A stretch of DNA of 42,307 nt from an uncultured Collinsella sp. (GTDB taxonomy: Bacteria; Actinomycetota; Coriobacteriia; Coriobacteriales; Coriobacteriaceae): positions 1 to 42,307 of the forward strand of contig CATVTM010000009.1 in NCBI GenBank assembly GCA_958346935.1. Direction: 5' to 3'. A program made the position numbers and the translations under genes. A model generated the notes under the pieces. That model had not been told where the DNA came from. It did not search any database and saw nothing but the letters and a program-made list of their open reading frames with translations. This document shows, one piece after another, positions 1 through 7,756 of this stretch; the first letter of the stretch is position 1; every line of letters begins with the position of its first letter.

Positions 1-386
1 ACCATCGAACCACAGTGGCATGGTAAGCTGAATACAGCAGTGACGTATGTAGTTGGTTGGGGGGGGTGGGGGGTTGGGGGTGTTGGGTTCTTTTGGTTTT
101 GGTTTTTTTATTTGCTGTTTTTCGCCGGGTTGGTGGGCGCGTGGGGCGCCGCGGCCCCCGACGACCGGGACTGAGCACGGCGCAAACAACAAGCAACAAC
201 CAAATACAACGTTCAATCCCCTCGCAACGCGGCGACATCCATGCTTGTTGGAGCCTATGAGACGCCAACACCCTCTGTCTGGTATGCGCCCATCGCATGC
301 AGTGGGATAATTGCAAAATGAAGAGTATCCCATGTGAGAATTGCATCCCCTATATGGAATGCAACTCTCTAAACCAGGAGGATAAG
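1..386. other. Gene-poor left edge with G-run
   Basis: I see no convincing gene here. Short open frames exist, but they are built from a low-complexity guanine-rich tract (59-87) and encode glycine/tryptophan-rich nonsense with no good ribosome binding site. The G tract holds at least four runs of three or more G separated by one to three bases, so it could form a G-quadruplex. A small inverted repeat TGTTGG/CCAACA lies near 245-268. The last 70 bases may belong to the next gene if it starts at 318. Confidence 0.5.
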
Positions 387-968
387 ATGGACGACGGAAG
401 CCTGGAGCAGATTAGGTCGAAGACAAAGGCGACCATTCAAAGTTGGAGCGAAACCTGCGGACTAGCCCCGGAGGGCGTTACCGACAAGTTTGATGCCGCC
501 ATGCTCAACTGGATGAACGATCTGACGGATTCACTGGATATCTGGATAGCCAAAAGCCTTGATATGACGGACGGCGAGCTGATTCTTGCCTGGACCAATC
601 TGGGCGCCTTGGTTGAATGCTGGCTACGCTTTTTCTACTGCGCCTACTACGAGGACTACATGAAGAGCCCGAAGCTTGGAAAGAAAGGCAAACCGCTTGA
701 GCCCGACGACAAGGCGATGACCTTCGATTACCTAATCCAATACAGCAAGGGGATACTCTGGGACAGCCTCCAGGATCCGCTATATCTTTGGGTACATCAA
801 ATCCAACACTACCGAAACGCGATTCATGCATTCAGCTATAGGGAGATTGGACATCCAAACGATTTTATCTTGAACATCGGGCAATACTCGCTCTTCGTAG
901 ACGAAGTTATCGACAGATTGCCGCCCATTGGAGAATACAGGCAGGATTTGCTGTCCGACTGCTATTAG
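387..968 (+). CDS. Hypothetical protein, HEPN-like
   Basis: This is a 193-residue protein with no family I can name firmly. It is acidic and helical, with many Trp and Tyr residues. Near the C-terminus it has HYRNAIHAFSYREIG, which resembles the Arg-Asn-x-x-His region of HEPN-fold proteins; many of those are RNases or toxins, but a HEPN role here is inference. The start at 387 follows an excellent AGGAGG (376-381) at 5 bp spacing. An in-frame ATG at 318 would add a cysteine cluster (CENCIPYMEC) that looks like a zinc knuckle, so the true protein may be 23 residues longer. The gene is AT-richer than most of the window, stands alone and is flanked by gene-poor DNA, which fits acquired accessory DNA. 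Confidence 0.6.
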   Translation: MDDGSLEQIRSKTKATIQSWSETCGLAPEGVTDKFDAAMLNWMNDLTDSLDIWIAKSLDMTDGELILAWTNLGALVECWLRFFYCAYYEDYMKSPKLGKKGKPLEPDDKAMTFDYLIQYSKGILWDSLQDPLYLWVHQIQHYRNAIHAFSYREIGHPNDFILNIGQYSLFVDEVIDRLPPIGEYRQDLLSDCY

Positions 969-1796
969 CCAATTTGGCGAAATGGCTCTATTTGGCATTC
1001 CCGTATTCTGCACTGCGAGGAATTGGCGCGAGGTTGTCTATGCCCTCACGCACTAGGCGTTAAGTCGCTTTTCGTTAGAGCGGCCGGGTCGGACGTCTCC
1101 GATCACGTCGATTTGATCGATTCTGAGTTCGGGAACATTTGCGATGAGGTGGAGGAATGCGGGCTCGTCGAGGTCGGTAAGATTACTCGCGGCTTGTGCC
1201 ATCTGAGCACTTCCGCCTACTGCGTCGCCCGAGAAGCCCGCCTTGAGGAGCGCAGGGCAGTCCATTATTTGTACTCGCGTGAACTTGCCGCAAGTCCGCG
1301 GTTGCAGCCAGTGACGCACAAGCATGATAAAGCCCCTTAAGGCGGCGTTTGAGGTCGAAACAAAGACACCTGCTACGATTCACTTCGCAAAACAAGTGCC
1401 AAAGGGTGAAATCAGCCGTTTTAGCATCCATTTCATGTGGCTCCGAGCCTCAAAACAAATCCATTTTGTCCCCGGGACAAAAATGAAACTGTGGGCACGC
1501 GGTTTCGAAATAGTTCGCATATTTGTTCCAAGTTTTGTCCCAAACGCCCACGTGAAGATATGCAGCGGGATTCGGTGACAAAATGGCCAAGCCCAACCAC
1601 CCAACTGGAGTTGACTGGAATGGCATGGTGGTAAAGGGCATGGTGGTAAACGAGCGTGAAAGAGTTGGAATAGAACAGGTGTTCGATTCTATGGTATAAT
1701 GCCTGCCAGCGGGGCACGGTTTCTTCCGAAGCCGCGCCCCGCTGCTCTATTTGAACCGATATCGGCGGAAACCCAAACTCAGGGAGGGCAGTTGCG
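969..1796. other. Long gene-poor stretch with palindromes
   Basis: No gene can be supported here. Overlapping open frames on both strands at about 1023-1340 could be a decayed gene: the minus frame (1053-1325) reads most like protein, with a stretch ending DQIDVIGDVRPG, but it has no recognised domain and no clear ribosome binding site. From 1461 to 1586 there are alternating TTTTGTCCC and GGGACAAAA motifs, including a near-perfect palindrome at 1464-1482. At about 1630-1650 the motif GGCATGGTGGTAAA is nearly repeated. The right end is the promoter region of the next gene. Confidence 0.5.
1695..1742 (+). promoter_or_regulatory. Promoter -10 and leader hairpin of GyrI-like gene
   Basis: A consensus TATAAT lies at 1695-1700; the matching -35 around 1672 is weak. 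Just downstream, CAGCGGGGC (from about 1708) pairs with GCCCCGCTG (ending about 1742), giving a 9-bp stem with an 18-base loop inside the presumed 5' leader. No T-run follows, so it is more likely a leader structure or protein site than a terminator. The next gene starts at 1797. Confidence 0.45.
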
Positions 1797-2432
1797 ATGG
1801 CATACGATTTCAAGAAGGAGTTCAGAGAGCTCTACAAGCCGTCCGGTAAGCCGAGCGTTGTAACCGTTCCGCCTATGAGCTACGTCGCCGTGCGGGGCAA
1901 GGGCAATCCCAATGCCGAAGGCGGCGAATACCAGAACGCGTTGCCGCTGCTCTACGGCATCGCCTATACCATCAAAATGTCGAAGAAGGGCCCGCGAGAG
2001 ATCGAAGGCTATTTCGACTTCGTCGTGCCTCCGCTCGAGGGCTTCTGGTGGCAAGACCGCACCGATGGCGAGATCGATTATGCGCGGAAGGACGACTTCC
2101 ACTTCATCTCATGCATCCGCCTGCCCGATTTCGTCACTCGCGAGGACTTTGACTGGGCCGTCTCGGAAGCTGCCGCCAAAAAGAAGCTGGACTTCTCGGC
2201 GGTCGAGCTGCTGAGGGTCGACGAGGGCCTGTGCGTTCAGTGCATGCATATCGGGCCTTACGACGGCGAGCCCGCGACTGTAGACGCCATGCGCGCATTC
2301 GCGGCGGAACGGGTCTACGCCCCCGACTTCTCCGAAGCCCGTCTGCATCACGAAATTTACCTCTCCGACCCGCGCAAGCGCGCGCCGGAGAAGCTCAAGA
2401 CCGTGATCCGCCATCCCATAAAGTTGATTTAG
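1797..2432 (+). CDS. GyrI-like small-molecule-binding protein
   Basis: This is a stand-alone GyrI-like (SOUL/GyrI fold) protein of 211 residues, similar to the COG4832 group. These proteins bind or hydrolyse hydrophobic small molecules and occur alone or as sensor domains of AraC/MerR regulators. Typical features are the N-terminal YDFKKEFRELY, the PPMSYVAVRGKGNPN strand, a long middle segment with aromatic residues (EGFWWQD), and a second repeat ending in MHIGPYDGEP and HHEIYLSDPRK. Length matches the family. The ATG follows AGGGAGGG at about 9 bp. It has its own promoter at 1695-1700 and is convergent with the HxlR gene. It is probably cytoplasmic. The ligand is unknown. Confidence 0.85.
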   Translation: MAYDFKKEFRELYKPSGKPSVVTVPPMSYVAVRGKGNPNAEGGEYQNALPLLYGIAYTIKMSKKGPREIEGYFDFVVPPLEGFWWQDRTDGEIDYARKDDFHFISCIRLPDFVTREDFDWAVSEAAAKKKLDFSAVELLRVDEGLCVQCMHIGPYDGEPATVDAMRAFAAERVYAPDFSEARLHHEIYLSDPRKRAPEKLKTVIRHPIKLI

Positions 2433-2462
2433 CGAAACGGGCGACGTCGCGCGGTCCAGGCT

Positions 2463-2476
2463 CCCGCAATTGCGGG
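2463..2476. terminator. Perfect 14-bp palindrome between convergent genes
   Basis: CCCGCAATTGCGGG is a perfect palindrome in the gap between the convergent GyrI-like and HxlR genes. No T-run follows on either strand, so it would be a weak intrinsic terminator at best. Confidence 0.3.
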
Positions 2477-2557
2477 CTGGAAGGTGCGTCGCCTTATCGG
2501 CTTCATTGTTTTTCAGGGGCGCGCACATAAAGACTTATGCCTCATCGTCCCTTTCGT

Positions 2558-2926
2558 CTACCAGTCAGACGGAGGAACCCAGTCATCGCGATGGGCCTCG
2601 CCCCAAAGACAGAGCTCATCAAGCACCGGCATGAGCGACAAGCCGCGCTCGGTCAAGCTGTACTCCACCTTCGGCGGTACCTGGGGATACTCAACGCGCT
2701 TGACAAGACCATCGGCGACCAGGCCCCTCAGCGCAGAGGTGAGCGACTTGTAAGTGGCGGGCGCAAGCTTGCGTTTGAGCTCGTTGTAGCGCGTTGTGCC
2801 GTCCAGGTACAGGCAGAACAGAACTGGCAGCTTGTACTTGCCCTCTATCAGGGAGAACGCGTACGCAAAGCCAGTGTTCTCGATGCCGTTGCGCGCGAAT
2901 ACAACCCCCTCTTTCGCCCCTGCCAT
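2558..2926 (-). CDS. HxlR-family winged-helix regulator
   Basis: This is a 122-residue HxlR-type (MarR-like winged helix) transcription factor. Seen: the family's N-terminal segment SLIEGKYKLPVLFCLYLDG, a recognition-helix region RYNELKRKLAPATYKSLTSAL, then LVADGLVKRVEYPQVPPKVEYSLTERG, which is the classical HxlR wing. The C-terminal helix ends DWVPP. A good ribosome binding site (AAAGGAAGG) precedes the ATG. HxlR proteins usually regulate a divergently transcribed gene, often in response to reactive electrophiles. The divergent TIGR04076 gene begins 115 bp away, so it is the likely target (inference). No conserved N-terminal cysteine like that of HypR is visible. Confidence 0.9.
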   Translation of the reverse strand: MAGAKEGVVFARNGIENTGFAYAFSLIEGKYKLPVLFCLYLDGTTRYNELKRKLAPATYKSLTSALRGLVADGLVKRVEYPQVPPKVEYSLTERGLSLMPVLDELCLWGEAHRDDWVPPSDW

Positions 2927-3041
2927 GGACCCTTCCTTTACGCTTTACTTTAGTAATGTACCTATCTTGAAGGTGCGTACTCGCATCTTCGACCGGTATC
3001 AAGCATACTACTTCACAATTCGAGAGAAAGGTGGAGCCACC
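2927..3041. promoter_or_regulatory. Divergent promoter region, HxlR / TIGR04076
   Basis: This 115-bp gap must hold promoters for both divergent genes. It contains an imperfect dyad, ACCT-atcttga-AGGT, at about 2959-2973, a size and position that could suit an HxlR dimer. No consensus -35/-10 pair is clear on either strand. Confidence 0.35.
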
Positions 3042-3446
3042 ATGAAGCACCAGGTGAAAATGACGGTAATCGACAAGAAGCTGTTCCCCGAGTTGCAGGA
3101 GCGCTACTGCGCGGACAAGCAGGCGGGAGCGTGCCCCTGCTACAACGTGGGCGACGAGTTCCTGTTCGAGCGCGACGGCGACAAGGACCATTTCTGGCAA
3201 GGCGGCCTCGGCACGCTGACGAGAACCGACGCCGACCCCGACACCGTCGCCGGCGGCCCAAGGCGCCCTCACTGCTCCGAGGCGTGGGATGCCGTCTCGC
3301 GCTACATCTACACGGGCCTGCAGGGCGGATCGATTATGCGGGGATGGATGGAGCGGGAGAACGAGATGATCTGCTGCTGCAACGATGGCACGCGCCCTGT
3401 AATCTTCAAACTCGAGCGCATTGACATCCCCGAAGGGGACGAATAG
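3042..3446 (+). CDS. TIGR04076 family protein
   Basis: This small cytoplasmic protein of 134 residues belongs to the TIGR04076 family, whose function is unknown. The family opening is present (KMTVIDKKLFPELQERY), as are several conserved cysteines: GACPCYNVGDEF near residue 30, HCSEAW near 80 and ICCCNDGTRPVIFKLER at the end. The Cys content suggests metal or cofactor binding, but this is inference. The start at 3042 was chosen because AAAGGTGG sits just upstream; the frame is open further upstream but overlaps the divergent regulator. It is probably controlled by the neighbouring HxlR protein. Confidence 0.85.
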   Translation: MKHQVKMTVIDKKLFPELQERYCADKQAGACPCYNVGDEFLFERDGDKDHFWQGGLGTLTRTDADPDTVAGGPRRPHCSEAWDAVSRYIYTGLQGGSIMRGWMERENEMICCCNDGTRPVIFKLERIDIPEGDE

Positions 3447-3505
3447 CGCGAAAATCGTGGTTCTTTCCGCTTACTGGGACAGTCAGCAAAATTACGGGAA
3501 TAACG

Positions 3506-3538
3506 GCCTCCAGACCTTTTGGCCCGGAGGCTTTCTTT
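3506..3538 (+). terminator. Intrinsic terminator after TIGR04076 gene
   Basis: GCCTCC (3506-3511) pairs with GGAGGC (3526-3531), followed by TTTCTTT. This matches a rho-independent terminator for the upstream plus-strand gene. Confidence 0.65.
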
Positions 3539-3592
3539 GTGCACTCTTGCCAAAACAACTCCTCACCGAAGCCCTCCGAGCATCGGACTGCA

Positions 3593-4033
3593 CTATCGAG
3601 CGTGGGCGTTCTCGTAGGCCTCTTTAATCTCTTCCGGCAACCCGTCCGGAATCAGCGCCTTCAACTCAGCCTCGTTGTTGCCTTGATTCAGCTGTTCGTA
3701 GTACCAGCATTTGAACTTCAGCATGTCCAGCGCACGGTTCATCTTCGCGATCTCCGATTCCATGTGGGCCTTCCGCTCCTCGAACATGGCCTTGCGCTGA
3801 GGGTACGTTGATGGGCCTTCTGCGCACCATTCCATGAACAGACGGATGTCCTTGATCTCCATCCCTGCCTTCTTTAGGCATTCGATGACCCGAAGCGCCT
3901 CGAGTTCCCTGTCGCCGAATTGGCGAATGCCGGACGCCCGCTCCAATCCAGGGAACAATCCCTGCTTGTCGTAATAGCGCAGCGTGGAGGCGGGCAAGTC
4001 GAACATCTCCGCCACCTGTCCGATTGTGTGCAG
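3593..4033 (-). CDS. MerR-family regulator with probable CTG start
   Basis: This is a MerR-type activator of about 146 residues. Seen: the N-terminal winged helix (TIGQVAEMFDLPASTLRYYDKQGLFPG), the second helix-turn region (GIRQFGDRELEALRVIECLKKAGM), then a long dimerisation coiled coil (residues about 75-120) and a short C-terminus with one Cys (KFKCWYYEQL). It lacks the metal-binding C-terminal cysteines of MerR/CueR and is closest to the AdhR/YyaN type that senses carbonyl or electrophile stress. The conserved family N-terminus needs the six codons before the first GTG (4015). That extension begins with CTG at 4033-4031, just after GGAGGAG (4042-4036); an in-frame TAA closes the frame at about 4060 with no ATG between. 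The start is therefore probably CTG. The divergent CMD-cupin gene is the likely target. Confidence 0.85.
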   Translation of the reverse strand: MHTIGQVAEMFDLPASTLRYYDKQGLFPGLERASGIRQFGDRELEALRVIECLKKAGMEIKDIRLFMEWCAEGPSTYPQRKAMFEERKAHMESEIAKMNRALDMLKFKCWYYEQLNQGNNEAELKALIPDGLPEEIKEAYENAHAR

Positions 4034-4064
4034 AGCTCCTCCGGATAAATTTTGGGTTTATTCC

Positions 4065-4095
4065 TTGACCTAAAGTCAGGTTTAGATATTACCTT
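4065..4095 (+). promoter_or_regulatory. MerR-type promoter with spacer dyad
   Basis: TTGACC (4065-4070) and TACCTT (4090-4095) are 19 bp apart, the lengthened spacer typical of MerR-activated promoters. The spacer holds CTAAA-gtcagg-TTTAG (4070-4085), a dyad where such a regulator would bind. A transcript from here would have a long leader before 4257, containing a stem formed by CAAGGGGTG and CACCCCgCCCTTG (4123-4160). This is inference from spacing and symmetry. Confidence 0.5.
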
Positions 4096-4256
4096 CATTC
4101 TCGTCAATACAAATTGGGAGCGCAAGGGGTGTTCTGTAATTGCCGGTCACCCCGCCCTTGAGCAGGCGCGACGAATGGGCATGGGAATCTAGGTGGGCAG
4201 CTTGGCCGCGCGGAAACAGATTTGTGCCTAATACCATCGATAGGAGGAAATCGATC

Positions 4257-5021
4257 ATGGCAATTAAACAGACGGCGGGCAGAGATGCCCTGGGGGAGTT
4301 CGCTCCCAAATTCGCACAGCTCAATGACGACGTGCTGTTCGGCGAGGTATGGAGCCGGGAGGGCGAGCTCTCCTTGCGCGACCGTAGCGCGGTGACGGTG
4401 GTGGCCCTAATGGCGCAGGGGCTGACGGACTCTTCGTTCCAATATCATTTGATGTCCGCAAAGAACAACGGTGTGACCAAGGCGGAGATAGCGGAGATCC
4501 TTACGCATGCGGCGTTTTACGCGGGCTGGCCCAAGGCATGGGCGGCCTTCCGCATGGCGCAGGAGGTCTGGGCGGACGACGATGCCGCCGACGCAAAGGC
4601 TCAGCACCAAAACGAGATGACCTTTCCCATCGGTGCCCCCAACGACGCATTTGCAAAGTACTTTATCGGGCAAAGCTACCTCGCGCCTCTTTCCACCGAA
4701 CAGGTCGGCGTCTACAACGTGACGTTCGAGCCCGGCTGCCGCAACAACTGGCACACCCATCACGCCAAAAGCGGTGGCGGACAGATCCTCGTCTGCGTGG
4801 CTGGTCGAGGGTTTTACCAGGAGTGGGGCAAGCCGGCACAGGAGCTGCGCCCCGGCGACGTGGTCAACATCGCCCCGGGGGTGAAGCACTGGCACGGCGC
4901 CGCGCCCGACAGCTGGTTCTCCCATCTGGCGCTGGAGGTTCCGGGCGAGGAGACCTCCAACGAGTGGTTGGAGCCTGTGGGCGATGAGGAATATCTCAAA
5001 GCGACTAACAAAGAGGCTTAA
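4257..5021 (+). CDS. Carboxymuconolactone decarboxylase-cupin fusion
   Basis: This is a two-domain cytoplasmic protein of 254 residues. Residues about 10-115 form a carboxymuconolactone decarboxylase-like (AhpD-fold) domain with RDRSAVTVVALMAQG and AEIAEILTHAAFYAGWPKAW; His84 is the conserved family histidine, but no CxxC is present, so it is not a classical AhpD peroxidase. Residues about 140-235 form a cupin with likely metal ligands His166, His168 (NWHTHHAKSGGGQ) and His211/His213 (GVKHWHGA). Such fusions are common beside MerR regulators, and a role in detoxifying reactive carbonyls or quinones is inferred; the substrate is unknown. The start at 4257 follows TAGGAGGAAA. It is divergent from the MerR gene and probably activated by it. 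Confidence 0.9.
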   Translation: MAIKQTAGRDALGEFAPKFAQLNDDVLFGEVWSREGELSLRDRSAVTVVALMAQGLTDSSFQYHLMSAKNNGVTKAEIAEILTHAAFYAGWPKAWAAFRMAQEVWADDDAADAKAQHQNEMTFPIGAPNDAFAKYFIGQSYLAPLSTEQVGVYNVTFEPGCRNNWHTHHAKSGGGQILVCVAGRGFYQEWGKPAQELRPGDVVNIAPGVKHWHGAAPDSWFSHLALEVPGEETSNEWLEPVGDEEYLKATNKEA

Positions 5022-5032
5022 GCCTCGCCGCG

Positions 5033-5680
5033 TTACTTGTTGCCCGTCCGCGTCACCGAGAGCAGGGCGCCCAAATCGGCCTGGATCGCCTCTACCTTGC
5101 TTCCAAGCTGCAATGGGGCGGAGTCGCCCGTGACATTGACGCTCAGCAGGTGCGCATCCAGCAGCTTCGTGGTCATGCTCCAAAACGGGAGCGTGATGAT
5201 GCCAGGGGTTATTTCGCCCACGCCGAGCTCCAACAACAGCACGCGGCCATTGCCGCGCTCGCTCACAAAGCGCTCGTGTCGCTCGAGGTTCTCGTGCGAA
5301 GGCCGGGGCCATATCGCCATCAACGAGAATCGTCTCACATGAAGTATCGGGCGCCATGGCCTGGCTGTAGTTGAACACGGTGAACGTGGTGTGTTCGCAG
5401 GCGTTTGCGATCTGAGCGAGCATGTGCTTTATGACGCCGTTGCGCAATCCCACGCCCAGTTCAAGGAAAAGAATCTTCTGATGCGCGTGCGCATCGAACC
5501 AGTCGGATACCTTGCGGTACTGCTCTTTGTCCACAGCGTTCAGGGAAATCTCGCGGTCAACCGCCTGCTCGGTTGGAGGCGGGGACCCGAGTTCGCCCAC
5601 GCCCAGGAGCTGCTCAGCGCCTATTCCGAAGGGGGCATGCGAGCGGTATCGGCTCGTCACGATTTCCGTAGTTGAACTTG
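5033..5680 (-). pseudogene. Sir2-like gene remnant, frameshifted and duplicated
   Basis: Two minus-strand fragments in different frames resemble the C-terminal part of the Sir2-like (SIR2 family NAD-dependent) proteins common in Firmicutes and Coriobacteriia. Fragment one (about 5560-5310) contains KILFLELGVGLRNGVIKH followed by a segment ending ILVDGDMA. Fragment two (5320-5033) contains RVLLLELGVGEITPGIITLP followed by a segment ending AIQADLGALLS and a stop. Both copies carry the LELGVG strand and the closing Asn/Asp-rich strand, so they are duplicates or the fused ends of two tandem genes. The frames differ by one base and the N-terminal NAD-binding part (GAGxS) was not found. I conclude the gene is dead. 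Further upstream to 5680 the frame stays open but unrecognised. Confidence 0.6.
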
Positions 5681-5966
5681 ACTGTGGACTCCTTACAAGT
5701 CTTGCTCGAGGTCGAGCGGAGGCTGGGCTCTGCCGAATCGGAGCAATGGCGACCAAAAATGTTGCCAGAAGACGCCGTCGACGCTGTTTGCGATGGGGCA
5801 GAGCTCGATGGCGGTTCGGCACAGTCTGTTTCGTCGGTTTCACGGGGCGTTGATGGCGTGAAGGCGACTGTTGGAAAAAGCTCATTTCCGTGGGGAAGAA
5901 ACTTCTCGGTGAGTAAAGCTCATCGGAGCGGGGATAGAGCTTTGTCTGCGGGGTACGAAATGCTGG
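5681..5966. other. No gene seen
   Basis: About 290 bp between the Sir2 remnant and the end of the surface-protein gene. Open frames on both strands have no recognisable motif. It may hold further remnant of the decayed Sir2-like gene. Confidence 0.4.
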
Positions 5967-6884
5967 CTAGCGGTTGCGACGCCTTGTTGCAGAAATGCCA
6001 ACTGCCGCAACTGCAGCACCGGCAACACTCAGGGCGACAGCCATCGCACCGTTGTCGCCCGTCGCGGGTAGGGTGGTCCCGGCTGGTTTAACCGCCGCTA
6101 CTGCCTTAGTGGAAACGGGATTTGCCGCGGGCTTTTCTGCCTTGGGTTGCGGTGTGGGCTCGGGCTTGGTTTCCGGTTCGGGTTTGACCTCTGGGCTCGG
6201 TTTAACACTTGGATCGGGTTTGGAACCGCTCGTATCGGTTGCAAACAAGTGCACGTCACTGTCGAAGACGTAACGGATGTAGTAATCGTGCCGCGTCTCG
6301 TGCATAATCCCCTGCCCGCTGTCGAAGTCACGGTCAACGTGTGTGCCAAGGTAGGTTGAGCTGTTGAGGTCCAGCCTGTAAGGGATTTGGTCGTCGGCGT
6401 AACTGCCTGTAAAGACTACGGTTGCTCTAACGTGATTGTCGATCATGGTCAGGGCGATAGAGACGCTGGCCTCTTTGGGGTTCTCGGTTTTTATAAGGCT
6501 TTCGGCATCGGTGTCGATCTTGAAGAGATGGACGGTGTCGTTAAGCCCGTAGATGAAGTCCTCGGGTTTGTCGGGAAAATCGTATACAAGAGCCTCGTTC
6601 TGGACCAACTCGAAAGCAGGGGGTAGCTCCAAATCGTAGTAATGATCGACGGTGGCTGCTGTGAGGCTGCCTTCCGCGTTGACTTCGTCGCAGGTGATGG
6701 GTGTTGCGACATCGGGTTCGGGCATTTCGGTCGCCAGTGCTGCGCAGGGTAGCAAAAGCTGCCCTGCCATAAGAATGCTTACTCCGAAGGCGACGACTCT
6801 GGCGCCTGCATGAAGCTTGACGTTGCGGATAGACAGACCAGTGCATTTGTTATGGGTTTGTGGTGCAACATACTGTCCATACAT
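5967..6884 (-). CDS. Sortase-anchored surface protein, LPATG
   Basis: This 305-residue secreted protein is predicted to be covalently attached to the cell wall. Seen: an N-terminal signal segment (hydrophobic core VVAFGVSILMAGQLLLPCAALA ending around residue 50), an extracellular domain of about 160 residues rich in Tyr, Asp and Thr with no recognised fold, a proline-rich linker with repeated KPEPE-type units (about 222-265), then LPATGDNG at residue 272, a 20-residue hydrophobic segment and the basic tail RRRNR. This is the full sortase A-type signal. It is monocistronic. The domain is likely an adhesin or pilin-like module, but I do not recognise it. The first 25 residues before the hydrophobic core are unusually long for a signal peptide, so the true start may be a later codon. 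Confidence 0.8.
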   Translation of the reverse strand: MYGQYVAPQTHNKCTGLSIRNVKLHAGARVVAFGVSILMAGQLLLPCAALATEMPEPDVATPITCDEVNAEGSLTAATVDHYYDLELPPAFELVQNEALVYDFPDKPEDFIYGLNDTVHLFKIDTDAESLIKTENPKEASVSIALTMIDNHVRATVVFTGSYADDQIPYRLDLNSSTYLGTHVDRDFDSGQGIMHETRHDYYIRYVFDSDVHLFATDTSGSKPDPSVKPSPEVKPEPETKPEPTPQPKAEKPAANPVSTKAVAAVKPAGTTLPATGDNGAMAVALSVAGAAVAAVGISATRRRNR

Positions 6885-7204
6885 AAGGCGCTCCTTGTTC
6901 GTAGGCCGGTTTCCGTGGATCTATATTGCGCCTGCCCGATTCGGCCAGGCTCATACACGCGAACGCTCATGCGAGCAGGAGAAAGCTCTAGTTAATTTTC
7001 CCACAGTCGACACTTTGCGGCCAACGATTTGCTGTTCAATTTTCGGAGAGAGAATCAAGACAGTTAACGAGTTGTCAGGCAATGAGATTGTGTCTAGAGA
7101 GCACGAACAAGAGATGCGGTCTGCGGACGACTGAATAGCTCCATCTGTTTTGGTTACAACGAAATGTGTGCCGCGCGCCTGCAGCATGAAGGAGAGGGAA
7201 TCCT
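6885..7204. promoter_or_regulatory. Divergent promoter region
   Basis: This 320-bp gap separates the surface-protein gene (minus) from the oxidoreductase gene (plus). On the plus strand TTGTCA (7072-7077) and TAGAGA (7095-7100) are 17 bp apart and form a plausible promoter. The region 6985-7040 is AT-richer. No gene was recognised. Confidence 0.4.
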
Positions 7205-7735
7205 ATGAAAATCGTTGTATTGAGCGGCAGCCCGCGTAAGGGCGCCAATACCGATACCATGGTCGAGGCGTTTGCCGAGACCGCGCGCGAGGCCGGCCAT
7301 ACGGTCGAGGTCGTCCGCGTTGCCGGCAAGAAGATCGCCGGCTGCTTGGGATGCCAGTACTGCTTCGCCCATGAGGGCGTCTGCGTGCAGAAGGATGACA
7401 TGGCCGACGTGATCGAGTCGCTGAAAGGCGCCGATATGGTTGTCTTCGCTTCGCCCATCTACTGGTTTGATATCACCGCGCAGGAGAAAGCCGCCATCGA
7501 CCGCCTGTACGCCTTCGGTGCCACGGGCTTCCCGTTCACCAAGACGGCCCTTTTGCTCGATAGTCACAGCGAGGGCGTCTATGATGCGGCGATCGCTATG
7601 TACAAGTCAGCCTGCGCGTACTGCAAGTGGGCGGACCAGGGCACTGTCACCATCAGCGGTGTGACCGAGCGCGACAGCATGGCATCCTCGCCCAAGTTGA
7701 AAGAGGTGCGCGAGCTCGCTCGCAAGCTTGCCTAG
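7205..7735 (+). CDS. NAD(P)H-dependent FMN oxidoreductase, flavodoxin fold
   Basis: This is a 176-residue flavodoxin-like reductase, probably transferring electrons from NAD(P)H to quinones, iron or an organic acceptor through FMN. The N-terminus KIVVLSGSPRKGANTDTM is the FMN phosphate-binding loop. AGCLGCQYCFAHEGVCVQKDDM holds the Cys-x2-Cys-x2-Cys cluster with a fourth Cys, as in the iron-sulfur flavoprotein/multimeric flavodoxin group, which may bind an Fe-S cluster (inference). ASPIYWFDITAQEKAAIDRL is the family's second FMN-binding segment. The ATG at 7205 follows AAGGAGAGGGAA. It is a single-gene transcript ending at the hairpin at 7757-7792. Confidence 0.9.
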   Translation: MKIVVLSGSPRKGANTDTMVEAFAETAREAGHTVEVVRVAGKKIAGCLGCQYCFAHEGVCVQKDDMADVIESLKGADMVVFASPIYWFDITAQEKAAIDRLYAFGATGFPFTKTALLLDSHSEGVYDAAIAMYKSACAYCKWADQGTVTISGVTERDSMASSPKLKEVRELARKLA

Positions 7736-7756
7736 CGCGCATTTCCAATAACGAAC

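Noticed and set aside
53..310. Short plus-strand frame at the left edge
   Set aside because: Composed of the G-run and low-complexity residues; no ribosome binding site.
1681..1745. GTTCGATTC-like sequence considered as a tRNA T-arm
   Set aside because: No acceptor stem, anticodon arm or D-arm can be built around it; it precedes a promoter -10 and a simple hairpin.
4407..5885. Single 492-codon minus-strand frame taken as one gene
   Set aside because: Its left part is the mirror of the CMD-cupin gene; only the part at about 5310-5560 is Sir2-like, and that continues in another frame.
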